Source of the DNA: Streptococcaceae bacterium AM104-57
Lineage (GTDB): Bacteria; Bacillota; Bacilli; Lactobacillales; Streptococcaceae
Length of the DNA stretch: 46,797 nt
Reading direction: 5' to 3'
NCBI GenBank assembly: GCA_027659245.1
Contig: JAQDPW010000005.1
Span: 41,731-88,527, forward strand
Below are positions 8,598-17,705 of the stretch, in pieces (position 1 is the first letter of the stretch; every line of letters begins with the position of its first letter). The notes under the pieces are model-generated. The model did not search any database. It saw nothing but the letters and a program-made list of their open reading frames with translations, and was not told the origin of the DNA. A program made the position numbers and the translations under genes.

Positions 8598-9487
8598 ACT
8601 TCCACCCCTGATTCTAATTTAAAGATTTCATCGATTGTTGGAGCTTGTTGATCAAAAGTCGCAATATATTGACCTTGAGTCAAGATTGGGAAGAGTTCTC
8701 TACCTGCACTTTCATCATCTAAAATCAACTTCCAACTACCTTGCTTGGTCAAGCTAACCTGTTTGACATGAGGAAGACTCTCCAGTTCTTCCTTGCTTCG
8801 TTCACTTGAAACAAAAAGTCGTGTTTTCCCGTATTGATTGCGAACCTCTTGAACCGGTCCATGCAAGACCACACGCCCATCACGAATCATCAGGATATCA
8901 TCACAAAGTTCTTCGACATTGGTCATGACATGGTCAGAAAAGATAATGGTTGCTCCACGCTCTTTTTCTTTCAAGATAACCCGCTTAAGGAGTTCGGTAT
9001 TGACTGGATCCAAGCCACTAAAAGGCTCATCTAGGATAATCAAGTCTGGCTCATGAATCAGAGTAATGATCAGTTGAATTTTCTGTTGATTTCCTTTTGA
9101 GAGACTCTTAATCTTGTCCGTCAGTTTTCCCTTGACTTCCAGTTTTTCCATCCATTGAGGGAGTTTTTCTTTGATTTCCTTGGTATCCATGCCTTTTAGG
9201 GTCGCCAAGTAACGAACTTGTTCAAGGACTGTCAATTTAGGCATAAGACTACGTTCTTCAGGGAGATAACCAATGCGAGCATAGGTCTCCTGACGAATAT
9301 CTTGACCATCAAGCTCAATCTCCCCTTGATAGTCTAAGAATTTTAAAATACTGTGAAAAATAGTTGTTTTCCCAGCTCCATTTTTCCCGACCAGCCCTAA
9401 AATACGCCCTGGTCGTGCTTGAAAGTCAACACCAAACAAAACTTGCTTAGGCCCAAAACTTTTCTCTAGACTTCTTACTTCTAGCAT
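8594..9487 (-). CDS. ABC transporter ATP-binding protein (NatA-like)
   Basis: This 297-residue ATPase powers the adjacent ABC-2 permease. It shows Walker A GKNGAGKTT (about residues 34-42), the variant signature LSKGNQQKIQ in place of LSGGQ, Walker B LIILDEPFSGLDP, and the H-loop SDHVM. The C-terminal extension of about 80 residues is typical of NatA-type subunits. ATG 9487 follows CGGAGGTG. A strong promoter lies just upstream. The substrate is not predictable. Confidence 0.88.
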   Translation of the reverse strand: MLEVRSLEKSFGPKQVLFGVDFQARPGRILGLVGKNGAGKTTIFHSILKFLDYQGEIELDGQDIRQETYARIGYLPEERSLMPKLTVLEQVRYLATLKGMDTKEIKEKLPQWMEKLEVKGKLTDKIKSLSKGNQQKIQLIITLIHEPDLIILDEPFSGLDPVNTELLKRVILKEKERGATIIFSDHVMTNVEELCDDILMIRDGRVVLHGPVQEVRNQYGKTRLFVSSERSKEELESLPHVKQVSLTKQGSWKLILDDESAGRELFPILTQGQYIATFDQQAPTIDEIFKLESGVEV

Positions 9488-9514
9488 CTTTCACCTCCGA
9501 AATGTCTTGCACTC

Positions 9515-9543
9515 ATTATACTCCTTTTTAATAGCCTTTACAA
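9515..9543 (-). promoter_or_regulatory. Promoter of ABC exporter operon
   Basis: On the minus strand TTGTAA (9538-9543) and TATAAT (9515-9520) are separated by 17 bp. The -10 is about 28 bp upstream of the ATPase start. Confidence 0.75.
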
Positions 9544-9680
9544 TGATTTCTATCCATTTTTATAAGACTAATGCTATGTAAAATATGGCATGGAGCGTTT
9601 TTAGTGATAAATCCATTATACAGTAGTAAACTTAATTTATCCACTCTGCTCCTCAACTGTCCATTTTTGATCCTGAATTG

Positions 9681-10565
9681 TTATTTGAGTAACTCCTTTT
9701 TCCTCATAAAGTTTTCTTCCTCTAAAACTTCTGGAAAAAAACGAATAATTTCTTGGCAACATTTTTTATAAGAAACTAGTTCATCTGTCATTTCAAGAAG
9801 GAGTAATCCTTTATCTACTAATCGGTAGTCTTTCTGAAGTATTCCCTTATAAACCCAGCAAAAACCAATATAATCACTTCTATGTGTTAATTGAGCCGTT
9901 TTTAAAGCAAGTTTAATAAGTTCCAATGATTTTTCTCTATAGTCATTATACAAGAAAGTCACTGCTAAATTAGAAAGAATGGTAAATCTCGCTTCTTTAA
10001 TGTTAACGTATGATTCATACCGTTTTAAAGTCGCCAATATCTGGTCAGTCAAAGTTAGCACACTTTCCATAGAGACATAAGGTAAAATTCCTACCAATAA
10101 GGTTAAATCTCCTAGATACCACTCTTCATAACTTTGTAATTCTTTCCAAATTTGCTCAGCTAAAGGTTGATTATTAACTTCTTTATCATCATCCTGTAAA
10201 TACAATTGCAATAATTGCATCCTCCTAAAAATAGGTATATCATCACATGTTTTCAAGTAACTTCTACACTGTATTACAAGATCTTCAATTTGCTCCCTAG
10301 TCATTAATGTGGTTAGTTCTTGTAATTTCATCATAATGTTCATTCGTTCATTAGGTTGATAATAATCACAAATATATTGAAACTCTGCAAAAGTCATATC
10401 CATTTGTCTTAGGAGATATTCCATATTCTCAAATTTTGGCGTCGCCTTATTGCTCTCAAATGCAGCAACCGACTGCCTACTAACCATTTGCCCTGCCACC
10501 TGAGTTTGAGATAAATGCTTATCTTCTCGTATTTTTTTAAAAATCTTATAGTAATCCCATCTCAT
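9681..10565 (-). CDS. Rgg-family peptide-responsive regulator
   Basis: This 294-residue protein has the length and layout of Rgg/GadR/MutR regulators. An N-terminal XRE helix-turn-helix (about residues 7-60; LSQTQVAGQMVSRQSVAAFE) is followed by an all-alpha tetratricopeptide-like domain (about 75-285). Such proteins bind imported short peptides and then activate nearby genes. It is divergent from a 30-codon peptide gene ending Trp-Pro-Trp that starts 107 bp away. This is a classical arrangement for an Rgg/pheromone pair. No cysteine seems conserved enough to suggest redox control. Orthology to ComR, RopB, Rgg2/3 or RtgR cannot be settled by eye. Confidence 0.88.
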   Translation of the reverse strand: MRWDYYKIFKKIREDKHLSQTQVAGQMVSRQSVAAFESNKATPKFENMEYLLRQMDMTFAEFQYICDYYQPNERMNIMMKLQELTTLMTREQIEDLVIQCRSYLKTCDDIPIFRRMQLLQLYLQDDDKEVNNQPLAEQIWKELQSYEEWYLGDLTLLVGILPYVSMESVLTLTDQILATLKRYESYVNIKEARFTILSNLAVTFLYNDYREKSLELIKLALKTAQLTHRSDYIGFCWVYKGILQKDYRLVDKGLLLLEMTDELVSYKKCCQEIIRFFPEVLEEENFMRKKELLK

Positions 10566-10610
10566 CTACTTACCTCCAAAATTTCAGGCGCAAAAAAACT
10601 TGTCATGTGC

Positions 10611-10663
10611 GAAAGCGCTTATATTTTTTATTGTATACTATCTATAAATAAAAAACAAGGAGG
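10611..10663 (+). promoter_or_regulatory. Putative Rgg-regulated promoter and ribosome site for peptide gene
   Basis: TATACT (10634-10639) is a good -10, but no consensus -35 lies 17 bp upstream. Instead the 8-bp palindrome AAGCGCTT (10613-10620) sits there. A weak -35 replaced by a dyad is typical of activator-dependent Rgg promoters. AAGGAGG (10657-10663) is a near-perfect ribosome site for the peptide ORF. Confidence 0.6.
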
Positions 10664-10671
10664 AATATAAT

Positions 10672-10764
10672 ATGAGAATCGTACATTCCATCGCAAAAAC
10701 TAGAATAGCAAGTATCTTACCTCTTCTGGTTTTGTTATTTAGTAAACTACTCTGGCCGTGGTAA
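10672..10764 (+). CDS. Candidate short peptide pheromone precursor with C-terminal WPW
   Basis: This 30-codon ORF has ATG 10672, AAGGAGG eight bases upstream and a -10 box at 10634, so it is very likely translated. The N-terminus is basic (Arg2, Lys9, Arg11), the core is hydrophobic (ILPLLVLLF), and it ends SKLLWPW. This is the form of Rgg-associated pheromone precursors. A C-terminal Trp-X-Trp matches the motif reported for RtgS peptides, and ComS pheromones carry a Trp-rich end. It lies divergent from the Rgg gene and ahead of two plus-strand genes. It is probably exported, trimmed and reimported by an oligopeptide permease to bind the Rgg protein. Function is inferred from position and composition. 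Confidence 0.7.
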   Translation: MRIVHSIAKTRIASILPLLVLLFSKLLWPW

Positions 10765-10799
10765 TCATACATAAAAGTTCTAAAAAAAGGACAAATAAG

Positions 10800-11021
10800 A
10801 TGAACTATAATGTAATAGGAAAACTCTGCATATTACTATCATTTCTTATCGCGATTATATGTCTCTCCTATCAATCTATTTTTTTACCTGAAGGGGAGTT
10901 ATACGAGCCTTACATTTTATCTCGCAATTTGTTAATCATTTCAATCTTAAACTGGACTTTTTTACTTGGGTTGTATTTAATCTATAGAGAAGACAAGAAA
11001 AATACAATATCAATCAAGTAA
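10800..11021 (+). CDS. Small two-helix membrane protein of the Rgg locus
   Basis: This 73-residue protein has two hydrophobic segments (about residues 8-25 and 44-63) and a basic C-terminus (REDKKNTISIK). I chose ATG 10800 because AAAAAAGGAC lies just upstream. A longer GTG start at 10758 would overlap the peptide stop and lacks a ribosome site. I recognise no family. It follows the peptide gene by 35 bp and probably shares its promoter, so it may be a target or accessory of the Rgg circuit. Confidence 0.65.
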   Translation: MNYNVIGKLCILLSFLIAIICLSYQSIFLPEGELYEPYILSRNLLIISILNWTFLLGLYLIYREDKKNTISIK

Positions 11022-11076
11022 AGTAACAATGTCAAATTAGCTCAGAGCAACCATTGCAAATCGGGGTACTCATACA

Positions 11077-12078
11077 ATGATTAAAACATTTCTCTCTGCC
11101 CTTTCTGTCATTCTCTTTACTATCCCTATCATAGCTTATTCTTTTTTCCCATCTTCTAATTTTAACATTTGGCTATCTACCAGACCTATCTTGGCACAGA
11201 TTTATGCCTTCCCCTTAGCTACTGCAACTATGGTTTCTATTTTAAGTTTCGTATTTTTTCCCCTATCTTTTTACAAGAAAAATAAACAAATATGTTTTTA
11301 TTCTGGCATCTTGCTCTTACTATCGTTCATATTACTATTATTCGGAACAGATAAAACTCTTTCTTCCGCATCCAATAAAACTAAAACCTTAAAGTTAGTA
11401 ACTTGGAACGTCGCAAATCAAATAGAAGAACAACATATTGAGCGAATTTTTAGCCATTTTGATGCTGATATCGCTATATTCCCTGAACTAGCTACCAACA
11501 TTAGAGAAGAGCAAGAAAATCAGCAAATCCAACTATTGTTTCAACAAGTCGGACTTTCTATAAGCAACTATGATATTTTTACTTCTCCACCTACTGACAG
11601 TGGAATAGCTCCTGTGACTGTGATTATCAAGAAAAGTTATGGTTTCTATACAAAAGCTGAAACTTTTCATACAACACGATTCGGGACAATTGTATTACAT
11701 TCGAGAAAACAAAATTTACCAGATATCATTGCTTTGCATACTGCTCCTCCTCTGCCAGGTTTAATGGAAGTCTGGAAACAAGACTTAAATATCATTCATA
11801 ATCAACTGGCTTCAAAATATCCAAAGGCTATTATTGCAGGTGATTTTAATGCAACTATGCGTCATGGAGCACTTGCAAAAATAAGCTCTCATAGGGACGC
11901 ATTAAATGTACTTCCACCTTTTGAAAGAGGAACTTGGAATAGTCAAAGTCCAACAATATTCAGTACAACAATCGATCATGTTTTATTACCCATAAATCAC
12001 TATTATGTTAAAAGTTTAGAAATTGTTACATTCCAAAACTCCGATCATAGATGTATTTTTACAGAAATTACTTTTTAA
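11077..12078 (+). CDS. Membrane-anchored endonuclease/exonuclease/phosphatase-family protein
   Basis: This 333-residue protein has three N-terminal membrane segments (about 5-22, 38-60 and 68-85) and a C-terminal EEP domain. The EEP motifs are in order: KLVTWNVANQ, IAIFPEL (metal-binding Glu), IIALHTAPP, AGDFNAT, TIDHVLLP and NSDHRCIF. The domain is therefore probably active as a metal-dependent phosphodiesterase or phosphatase. The topology likely puts it outside the membrane, so extracellular DNA, lipids or phospho-polymers are possible substrates. The ribosome site is weak (GGGG ten bases upstream). It is the last gene of the plus-strand module after the pheromone-like peptide, and a strong hairpin follows. 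Confidence 0.82.
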   Translation: MIKTFLSALSVILFTIPIIAYSFFPSSNFNIWLSTRPILAQIYAFPLATATMVSILSFVFFPLSFYKKNKQICFYSGILLLLSFILLLFGTDKTLSSASNKTKTLKLVTWNVANQIEEQHIERIFSHFDADIAIFPELATNIREEQENQQIQLLFQQVGLSISNYDIFTSPPTDSGIAPVTVIIKKSYGFYTKAETFHTTRFGTIVLHSRKQNLPDIIALHTAPPLPGLMEVWKQDLNIIHNQLASKYPKAIIAGDFNATMRHGALAKISSHRDALNVLPPFERGTWNSQSPTIFSTTIDHVLLPINHYYVKSLEIVTFQNSDHRCIFTEITF

Positions 12079-12095
12079 TCGTTTTATATAATATC

Positions 12096-12126
12096 ACCCC
12101 TCTAGTGTTCAATGAACTAGAGGGGT
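12096..12126. terminator. Hairpin between convergent EEP gene and pheT
   Basis: A perfect 11-bp stem (ACCCCTCTAGT with ACTAGAGGGGT) and a 9-base loop separate two convergent genes. Neither side has a strong T tract, so it may act bidirectionally but weakly. Confidence 0.65.
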
Positions 12127-12146
12127 ACTTGATATCCTATTAGAAT

Positions 12147-14552
12147 TTAACGCACTTCTGCATTCACTTTTTCTTCAAGTGATGCTTGAATTTTTTCCAT
12201 ATAGCGTGCGACTTCTTCGTCCGTTAAGCTATCTTCCGGATTTTGGAAGGTCAAGCTATAAGCCATAGACTTCATTCCCAGTCCCAATTTCTCACCTGAG
12301 AAGACGTCAAAGAGTTTGATATCTGTCAAACGTTTCACACCGGCAGCTTGGATAGCGTCCACAACTTCTTGGTGAGTCACTTCTGCCTTAAGGAGAAGGG
12401 CAACGTCACGGCTGACTGCTGGGAATTTAGTAATTTCCACAAATGGAGTAGCTGGTTGAAGCGCAGTTTCGATGGCTGAAAGGTTGAGCTCAGCTACATA
12501 CGTTTCTGGAATATCGTAAGCCTTAGCAGTGACTGGATGCACTTGGCCAAGGAAACCAAGAACTTGGTCACCGAGTGAAATCATAGCTGTACGTCCTGGG
12601 TGGAGGCTAGCGATTTCAGATGTTGCTGTATAGGTCACTTCTAGTCCCAAACGAGCAAAGAGGGCTTCAAGGATTCCCTTAGCATAGAAGAAGTCGACTG
12701 GAACGGCTGCTGTTTGGAAGTCTTTTTCTGCAACCAAGCCTGTCAAAGCAAGGGCAAAGCTGTTGATTTCATTTGGCAGCTCTTCTTTTGGATTGCCTGT
12801 TTGTTCAAAGACTTTTCCAATCTCATAAAGTGCCAAGTTTTTATTCTTACGCGCTACGTTGTATGCAACTGTATCCAAAATACCTGAAACCATATTTTGA
12901 CGGAGAACTGAACGGTCCACGGTCATTGGCCACATGAGTTCCGTAAGGTTACTTGGTTGAGCCGTAAACTCAACTGCTTTTTCAGGAGTTGTTAGAGCAT
13001 AGGTGATGATTTCTGTCAAACCTGCTCCTTCAGCAATAGTACGAACTTGACGGCGGAGTTTTTGTGTGGCTGTCAATTCACCAGCTGTACCATCATCTTT
13101 TGGAAGGCTGGTTGGCAAGCGGTCATAACCATAGATACGAGCGATTTCTTCAAAGAGATCCGCTTCGATGGTGATATCCCAACGGCGACGAGGAACGCTA
13201 ACTGTGAAGGCTTCTGCATTTCCAGAAAGGCCAAATCCAAGACGACGGAAGACATCCTCTACATCCGCGTAGGAAAGCTCCGTACCAAGGACACGGTTAA
13301 CATCAGCAAGAGTTGAAGAAACTTCCACATCAGAAGTATCTAGTTGACCTGCTGAAACGATGCCCTTACGCACTGTCGCACCTGCAAGTTCTGCAATCAT
13401 ACTTGCTGCCGCATCAAGGGCTTCATTAACGGTTGCCACATTGATCCCTTTTTCAAAGCGAGAAGATGATTCTGAACGAAGGTTGAGGCGACCGCTGGTC
13501 TTACGGATCGATTTACCATTGAAGACAGCAGCTTCAAGGACGACACGAGTAGACTTTTCAGAGATTTCTGTAGCTTGTCCACCCATGACACCTGCAAGGG
13601 CAACTGGTTTGTCAGCCACAGTGATGACCAGGTCTGTTTCTGCAAGTTCACGCTCTTCCCCATCCAAGGTTACTAATTTCTCACCAGCACGTGCTTCACG
13701 TACACGGAGGTCAGTCCCTTCAAAGGTATCCAAGTCAAAGGCATGCATAGGTTGACCAAAGTAAAGTAGGATGTAGTTGGTCACGTCGACCACGTTATTA
13801 ATCGGACGAATACCCTCGTTCATGAGGAGGTTTTGCAACCATTGTGGACTTGGTGCGATAGTCACATTGTCCAAGATACGAGCGGCATAGTAAGGCGCCT
13901 TGTCTGTCTCAATGCCCACAGAAAGAGCATCTGCTGCAGCTTGGTCAGTTTCTGAAAGAGTAAATTCTTTAAAGTTGACTGCCTTATCATAGATAGCTGC
14001 TACTTCGTGAGCCACTCCACGCATAGAAAGGGCATCTGCACGGTTTGGTGTGATAGACAGTTCGATGATTTCATCATCCAAGTCTAGATATGAGAAGACT
14101 TCCTCACCTGGAACGGCATTTTCTGGCAAGATTTGGATACCATCTGCGAATTCTTTCGGTACAACGGAGTCAGAAATCCCCAACTCACCAAGTGAGCAGA
14201 TCATCCCTAGTGACTCTAAGCCACGGATTTTACCTTTTTTAATCTTGTAGTTGTCCGCAATGCGAGCTCCCGGAAGTGCCACCATGACCTTGATACCAGC
14301 ACGCACATTTGGAGCACCACAGACAATTTGACGGGCTTCTTCTTCGCCAACGTTAACCTGACAAACATGAAGGTGAGTTTCTGGCACATCTTCGCAAGAC
14401 AAGACCTCACCGACGACAATTTTTGAGAGACCAGCAGCAGGTGATTCCACACCTTCCACTTCGATCCCTGTAGTTGACATTTTTTCAGCCAACTCTTGTG
14501 AGGACACAGCAATGTCCACCAATTCTTTTAACCATTTGTATGATACTAACAT
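12147..14552 (-). CDS. pheT: Phenylalanyl-tRNA synthetase beta subunit
   Basis: This 801-residue protein has the usual length for bacterial PheT. Together with PheS it charges tRNA-Phe as an alpha2-beta2 enzyme. Visible parts are the N-terminal tRNA-binding domain (about residues 40-150), the B3/B4 editing region (about 200-400; [32 protein letters not shown]), B5 (about 405-480), and the C-terminal ferredoxin-like anticodon-binding domain (about 705-800; [12 protein letters not shown]). It is downstream of pheS and a broken acetyltransferase gene, under the T-box leader at 16200-16420. Confidence 0.97.
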   Translation of the reverse strand: MLVSYKWLKELVDIAVSSQELAEKMSTTGIEVEGVESPAAGLSKIVVGEVLSCEDVPETHLHVCQVNVGEEEARQIVCGAPNVRAGIKVMVALPGARIADNYKIKKGKIRGLESLGMICSLGELGISDSVVPKEFADGIQILPENAVPGEEVFSYLDLDDEIIELSITPNRADALSMRGVAHEVAAIYDKAVNFKEFTLSETDQAAADALSVGIETDKAPYYAARILDNVTIAPSPQWLQNLLMNEGIRPINNVVDVTNYILLYFGQPMHAFDLDTFEGTDLRVREARAGEKLVTLDGEERELAETDLVITVADKPVALAGVMGGQATEISEKSTRVVLEAAVFNGKSIRKTSGRLNLRSESSSRFEKGINVATVNEALDAAASMIAELAGATVRKGIVSAGQLDTSDVEVSSTLADVNRVLGTELSYADVEDVFRRLGFGLSGNAEAFTVSVPRRRWDITIEADLFEEIARIYGYDRLPTSLPKDDGTAGELTATQKLRRQVRTIAEGAGLTEIITYALTTPEKAVEFTAQPSNLTELMWPMTVDRSVLRQNMVSGILDTVAYNVARKNKNLALYEIGKVFEQTGNPKEELPNEINSFALALTGLVAEKDFQTAAVPVDFFYAKGILEALFARLGLEVTYTATSEIASLHPGRTAMISLGDQVLGFLGQVHPVTAKAYDIPETYVAELNLSAIETALQPATPFVEITKFPAVSRDVALLLKAEVTHQEVVDAIQAAGVKRLTDIKLFDVFSGEKLGLGMKSMAYSLTFQNPEDSLTDEEVARYMEKIQASLEEKVNAEVR

Positions 14553-14629
14553 AATTTAGTTTCCCAGAATGACAGTTGCCACTCCAGTTTTTTTCCTTTC
14601 CTATCATTTCATATAGAAGAATCATCTTC

Positions 14630-15141
14630 TTACCTTAATTTCTTTTTCAGTAACCAATCCGTATCTACCTTTTGCCCAACCATAAAACTATGTTGGCTAA
14701 ATTTTTCAAAACCATATCGATTATAAAATGCTTGAGCTTTTGTATTATGCTCCCAAACACCTAGCCAAGCCCAGGAAAAACCATTGTTTTCGGCAAGTTC
14801 CAAAGCCAATTCAAATAGTTGCTTACCAAGTCCAAATCCTTGGTATGTTTGTAGCACATAGAGACGTTGAATTTCAAAAGCGTTCTCTAATTCTCTCTCG
14901 GTTTGAGCATTCCCCCCCAGTTGACTTTGAGAAAACCAGCTATCTCCTCTTCATGCATAATGAAATAGGTCGCTGATTCAGGATTTTCCAACTCAGCTGA
15001 CAAAACTCTCAGACTATAAGCCTCTTCAAAGTATTCCTGTAACTGCTCTTCCGTATTATCATGAGCAAATGTTTCACGAAAGGTTTGTTTGGCAATCTGG
15101 GACAACACCCCAACATCTGCCTTTTCTACTTTTCTAATCAT
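14630..15141 (-). pseudogene. Frameshifted GNAT acetyltransferase between pheS and pheT
   Basis: The first frame (15141 to about 14887) gives an N-terminal GNAT half ending in FLKVNWG. It breaks at a run of seven G residues on the coding strand (14912-14918). Re-entering another frame gives the expected continuation (NAQTERELENAFEIQRLYV), the acetyl-CoA loop QGFGLGKQLFE and NRYGFEKF, ending at 14630. Five or eight G residues would restore one 170-residue protein. The start overlaps the pheS stop by one base (TAATG), so it belongs to the pheS-pheT operon. It may be a true pseudogene, a phase-variable gene or a sequencing error in a homopolymer. Confidence 0.88.
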
Positions 15142-16187
15142 TATTTAAACTGTTCTGAGAAGCGGACATCCCCTTGGTAGAATCCACGGATATCGTTGAT
15201 TCCGTAGCGAAGCATAGCTACACGCTCTTGACCAAGACCAAAGGCAAAACCAGAGTAAACAGTCGCATCGATACCACTCATCTCAAGGACACGTGGGTGA
15301 ACCATCCCGGCACCCATAATCTCGATCCAACCAGTTTTCTTACATACGTTACAGCCATCTCCTCCACACTTGAAGCATGAAACATCCACCTCAACAGATG
15401 GCTCAGTGAATGGGAAATAAGATGGACGCAAACGAATTTGACGCTCTTCACCAAACATTTTTTGTACAATTAACTGGAGAGTTCCTTGAAGGTCAGCCAT
15501 AGAGATGTTTTTCCCAACAACCAAACCTTCGATCTGGTGGAACTGGTGACTGTGGGTTGCATCATCCGTATCACGACGGAATACACGTCCTGGTGAGATC
15601 ATCTTCAAAGGCCCTTTTGAAAAATCATGGGCATCCATAGCACGAGCCTGAACTGGAGACGTGTGAGTACGAAGCAAGATTTCTTCTGTGATATAGAAAG
15701 TGTCCTGCATATCACGAGCTGGGTGATCCTTTGGAAGGTTCATACGTTCAAAGTTATAGTAGTCTTGTTCTACTTCAAAACCATCCACTACTTGGTAACC
15801 CATCCCGATGAAGATGTCTTCAATTTCCTCACTAGTTTGAGTGAGAACGTGACGGTGACCTGTCGCAACTGGGCGACCTGGAAGCGTCACATCAATGCTC
15901 TCACTTGCTAGTTGAGCTTCCACTTTCTTTTCTTCCAAGAGCTTAGCTGTTTCTTCAAAGGCAGCTGTTAGGACGTCGCGAGCCTCATTGACGTGTTTTC
16001 CGATAATTGGACGCATTTCTGCTGATACATCTTTCATCCCTTTGAGGATTTCAGTAAGCGAACCCTTTTTACCAAGGACAGAGACACGCAATTCTTGCAT
16101 CTCTTTTTCATTTTCAGCAGTAATCTGCTTCAGGCTAGCCAGCGTTTCTTCACGAAGCGCTTTTAATTGTTCTTCAATAGTTGACAT
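15141..16187 (-). CDS. pheS: Phenylalanyl-tRNA synthetase alpha subunit
   Basis: This 348-residue catalytic subunit of phenylalanine-tRNA ligase starts at ATG 16187 with GGAGG upstream (MSTIEEQLK). The N-terminal coiled coil (about 1-85) is followed by the class II core: motif 2 [21 protein letters not shown], motif 3 [14 protein letters not shown], and [27 protein letters not shown] shows four cysteines spaced as in many PheS proteins. A longer in-frame start at 16286 would read into the T-box leader and is rejected. Confidence 0.97.
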   Translation of the reverse strand: MSTIEEQLKALREETLASLKQITAENEKEMQELRVSVLGKKGSLTEILKGMKDVSAEMRPIIGKHVNEARDVLTAAFEETAKLLEEKKVEAQLASESIDVTLPGRPVATGHRHVLTQTSEEIEDIFIGMGYQVVDGFEVEQDYYNFERMNLPKDHPARDMQDTFYITEEILLRTHTSPVQARAMDAHDFSKGPLKMISPGRVFRRDTDDATHSHQFHQIEGLVVGKNISMADLQGTLQLIVQKMFGEERQIRLRPSYFPFTEPSVEVDVSCFKCGGDGCNVCKKTGWIEIMGAGMVHPRVLEMSGIDATVYSGFAFGLGQERVAMLRYGINDIRGFYQGDVRFSEQFK

Positions 16188-16199
16188 AATTCCTCCATC

Positions 16200-16420
16200 A
16201 GTCTCTCGTAAGATAAAAAGAAAACCACATGCCAAAAACTCCACTCGGAGCGTTGACACGCGGTACCATCCGTTTTTATCTGACAAGTCAGACCTTCATT
16301 TCTAAATCCATGCGCAAGTGAATTCACCCAGCTTTCATATAGAGAGCTTGCAGTCACGGCTCTCCTCCCTGATATACTTCCCTTGAGTTACTAGTCTTGC
16401 AGATTTCTATTTAATTATTA
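16200..16420 (-). ncRNA. T-box riboswitch of pheS-pheT
   Basis: The minus-strand leader contains the T-box core GGATGGTACCGCG (16259-16272), which pairs with the free tRNA end. Downstream of it, CTCCGAGTGGAG followed by TTTTT forms a short terminator-like stem. A long structured stem I region with an AGGGAGGAGAGCC segment lies 5' of it. The likely specifier is a Phe UUC codon in GTGAATTCAC, which I could not verify structurally. Uncharged tRNA-Phe would allow read-through into pheS. Confidence 0.88.
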
Positions 16421-16426
16421 TTATTC

Positions 16427-16455
16427 ATTTTATCAAATTTCAAGCATTCTTGCAA
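16427..16455 (-). promoter_or_regulatory. pheS operon promoter
   Basis: TTGCAA (16450-16455) and TAAAAT (16427-16432) on the minus strand are separated by 17 bp, directly upstream of the T-box leader. Confidence 0.7.
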
Positions 16456-16467
16456 GATATTTTGCGA

Positions 16468-17184
16468 CTAATCAACATAGTCTCCACCTTCAAAGCCATA
16501 ATACTCTTCCAGACTGAGACCACTTGCAGCAATTTCTTTGGCTTCTTTTCCGACGTAGCGCAAATGCCATTCTTCAGCCATATAGCCAGTTTCCTTTTCC
16601 TTACCTTTGAGGTAACGAACGACAAAGCCATAGTCAGCAGCATGATCCAAGAGCCATTGGGCTGCCTTTTCTTCAGTGACTAGGTCTCCATTTGTTCCGA
16701 TCAGGTCAAAAGCCAGACCAGTTTGGTGTTCACTATAACCAGGTCTTGCCGAATAGCGGTCAGCCTCTGCCTTTCCGTCTTGGTTGACATAGTCCTGATA
16801 AAGTTGAGTTTGAGTTTCATAACTTCTGAAACCACTGTAATGATCGCTAATCGGGAATCCTGCCTCTTGCATAGCTTTGATGAGTTTGACCAACTCAGCC
16901 TTGGCTGTTGGATTTTCCCCTGGATTATAGTCTTTAGACAATGGATAGTGTTTATTTGCTACGATGATTTCATCGTACTTGCCTTGAATGCTAAAGTAGT
17001 CTCCCTTGTTGACTACTTCTGCTTTCTTTTGGCCAGCTGCCTGAGATTTACTTTCTGCCGTTTCTTCTTGTACAGTCTTTTGCTCTGAAGAAGCTTTTGC
17101 GTCAGAAGTTGCTGGTTTTTCTTGCGAACAAGCCGCCAATGTTAGGGCTAGTAGTCCAGACAAGATAAGGTATCTTTTTTTCAT
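16468..17184 (-). CDS. ldcB: L,D-carboxypeptidase lipoprotein (LdcB/DacB)
   Basis: This 238-residue lipoprotein has signal MKKRYLILSGLLALTLAAC with the lipobox Cys at 19. A Ser/Glu/Lys-rich linker (about 20-60) precedes a VanY-type metallopeptidase domain. Zinc-site motifs are SEHQTGLAFDL (His and Asp) and EEWHLRYVG (catalytic Glu and His). The length and motifs match pneumococcal LdcB (DacB), which trims the D-Ala from peptidoglycan tetrapeptides outside the membrane. It is the last gene of a minus-strand run with HIT 11 bp upstream. Confidence 0.92.
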   Translation of the reverse strand: MKKRYLILSGLLALTLAACSQEKPATSDAKASSEQKTVQEETAESKSQAAGQKKAEVVNKGDYFSIQGKYDEIIVANKHYPLSKDYNPGENPTAKAELVKLIKAMQEAGFPISDHYSGFRSYETQTQLYQDYVNQDGKAEADRYSARPGYSEHQTGLAFDLIGTNGDLVTEEKAAQWLLDHAADYGFVVRYLKGKEKETGYMAEEWHLRYVGKEAKEIAASGLSLEEYYGFEGGDYVD

Positions 17185-17195
17185 GATTTATCCTT

Positions 17196-17657
17196 TCATA
17201 TGATAACTTTATCCAATTCAACGGATAAAGTTTGAATTAAGTTTTCTAATTGTTTCGGTTGCGCTTGGCAATCTTCTGCTGCCATTTCTTCCCAAGGAAC
17301 CCACCAAACTGGACCACGACCATTAAGACCGTGTCCCTTCATATCACCCTCTCGTCTAGGGAAAATATGCCAGTGGGCATGTGCATCTCCATTTCCCAAT
17401 AACTCTACATTCATTTTTTTAGCAGAAAAGGCCTTAGAGACAGCTGCCTGAACTAGGCTCATTTCTTCTAAAAAGCGAAGTTTGACTGGAGCTTCCATAT
17501 GATGCAATTCTGTCACATGTTCTTTTGCCAGGAATAGAGTATAGCCTTCAAAATACTGGTGATCTCCGATCACAACATAGCCTGTTTCCAGTTCCTTCAC
17601 AAAGTAAGGATTGTCACCAGACTTGATGAGTTCAATTCTCTGACAGATTAAGCACAT
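17196..17657 (-). CDS. HIT-family hydrolase
   Basis: This 153-residue HIT protein carries the HxHxH signature in GDAHAHWHIFPRREG (about residues 91-105). It also has CLICQRIE at the N-terminus, where two Cys could bind metal. HIT proteins hydrolyse nucleotidyl phosphoramidates or dinucleoside polyphosphates. It lies 11 bp before ldcB and probably shares transcription with it. Confidence 0.9.
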   Translation of the reverse strand: MCLICQRIELIKSGDNPYFVKELETGYVVIGDHQYFEGYTLFLAKEHVTELHHMEAPVKLRFLEEMSLVQAAVSKAFSAKKMNVELLGNGDAHAHWHIFPRREGDMKGHGLNGRGPVWWVPWEEMAAEDCQAQPKQLENLIQTLSVELDKVII

Positions 17658-17705
17658 AAGTTTCTCCTTTCTAAAAGGGTGTAATCAAGGTCAAAGAGTC
17701 GATTT

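Noticed and set aside
10758..10799. GTG start extending the small membrane protein upstream
   Set aside because: It overlaps the peptide gene stop and lacks a ribosome site, whereas ATG 10800 has AAAAAAGGAC.
12147..14552. Open frames opposite pheT
   Set aside because: They are antisense to a clear PheT protein and show no start context.
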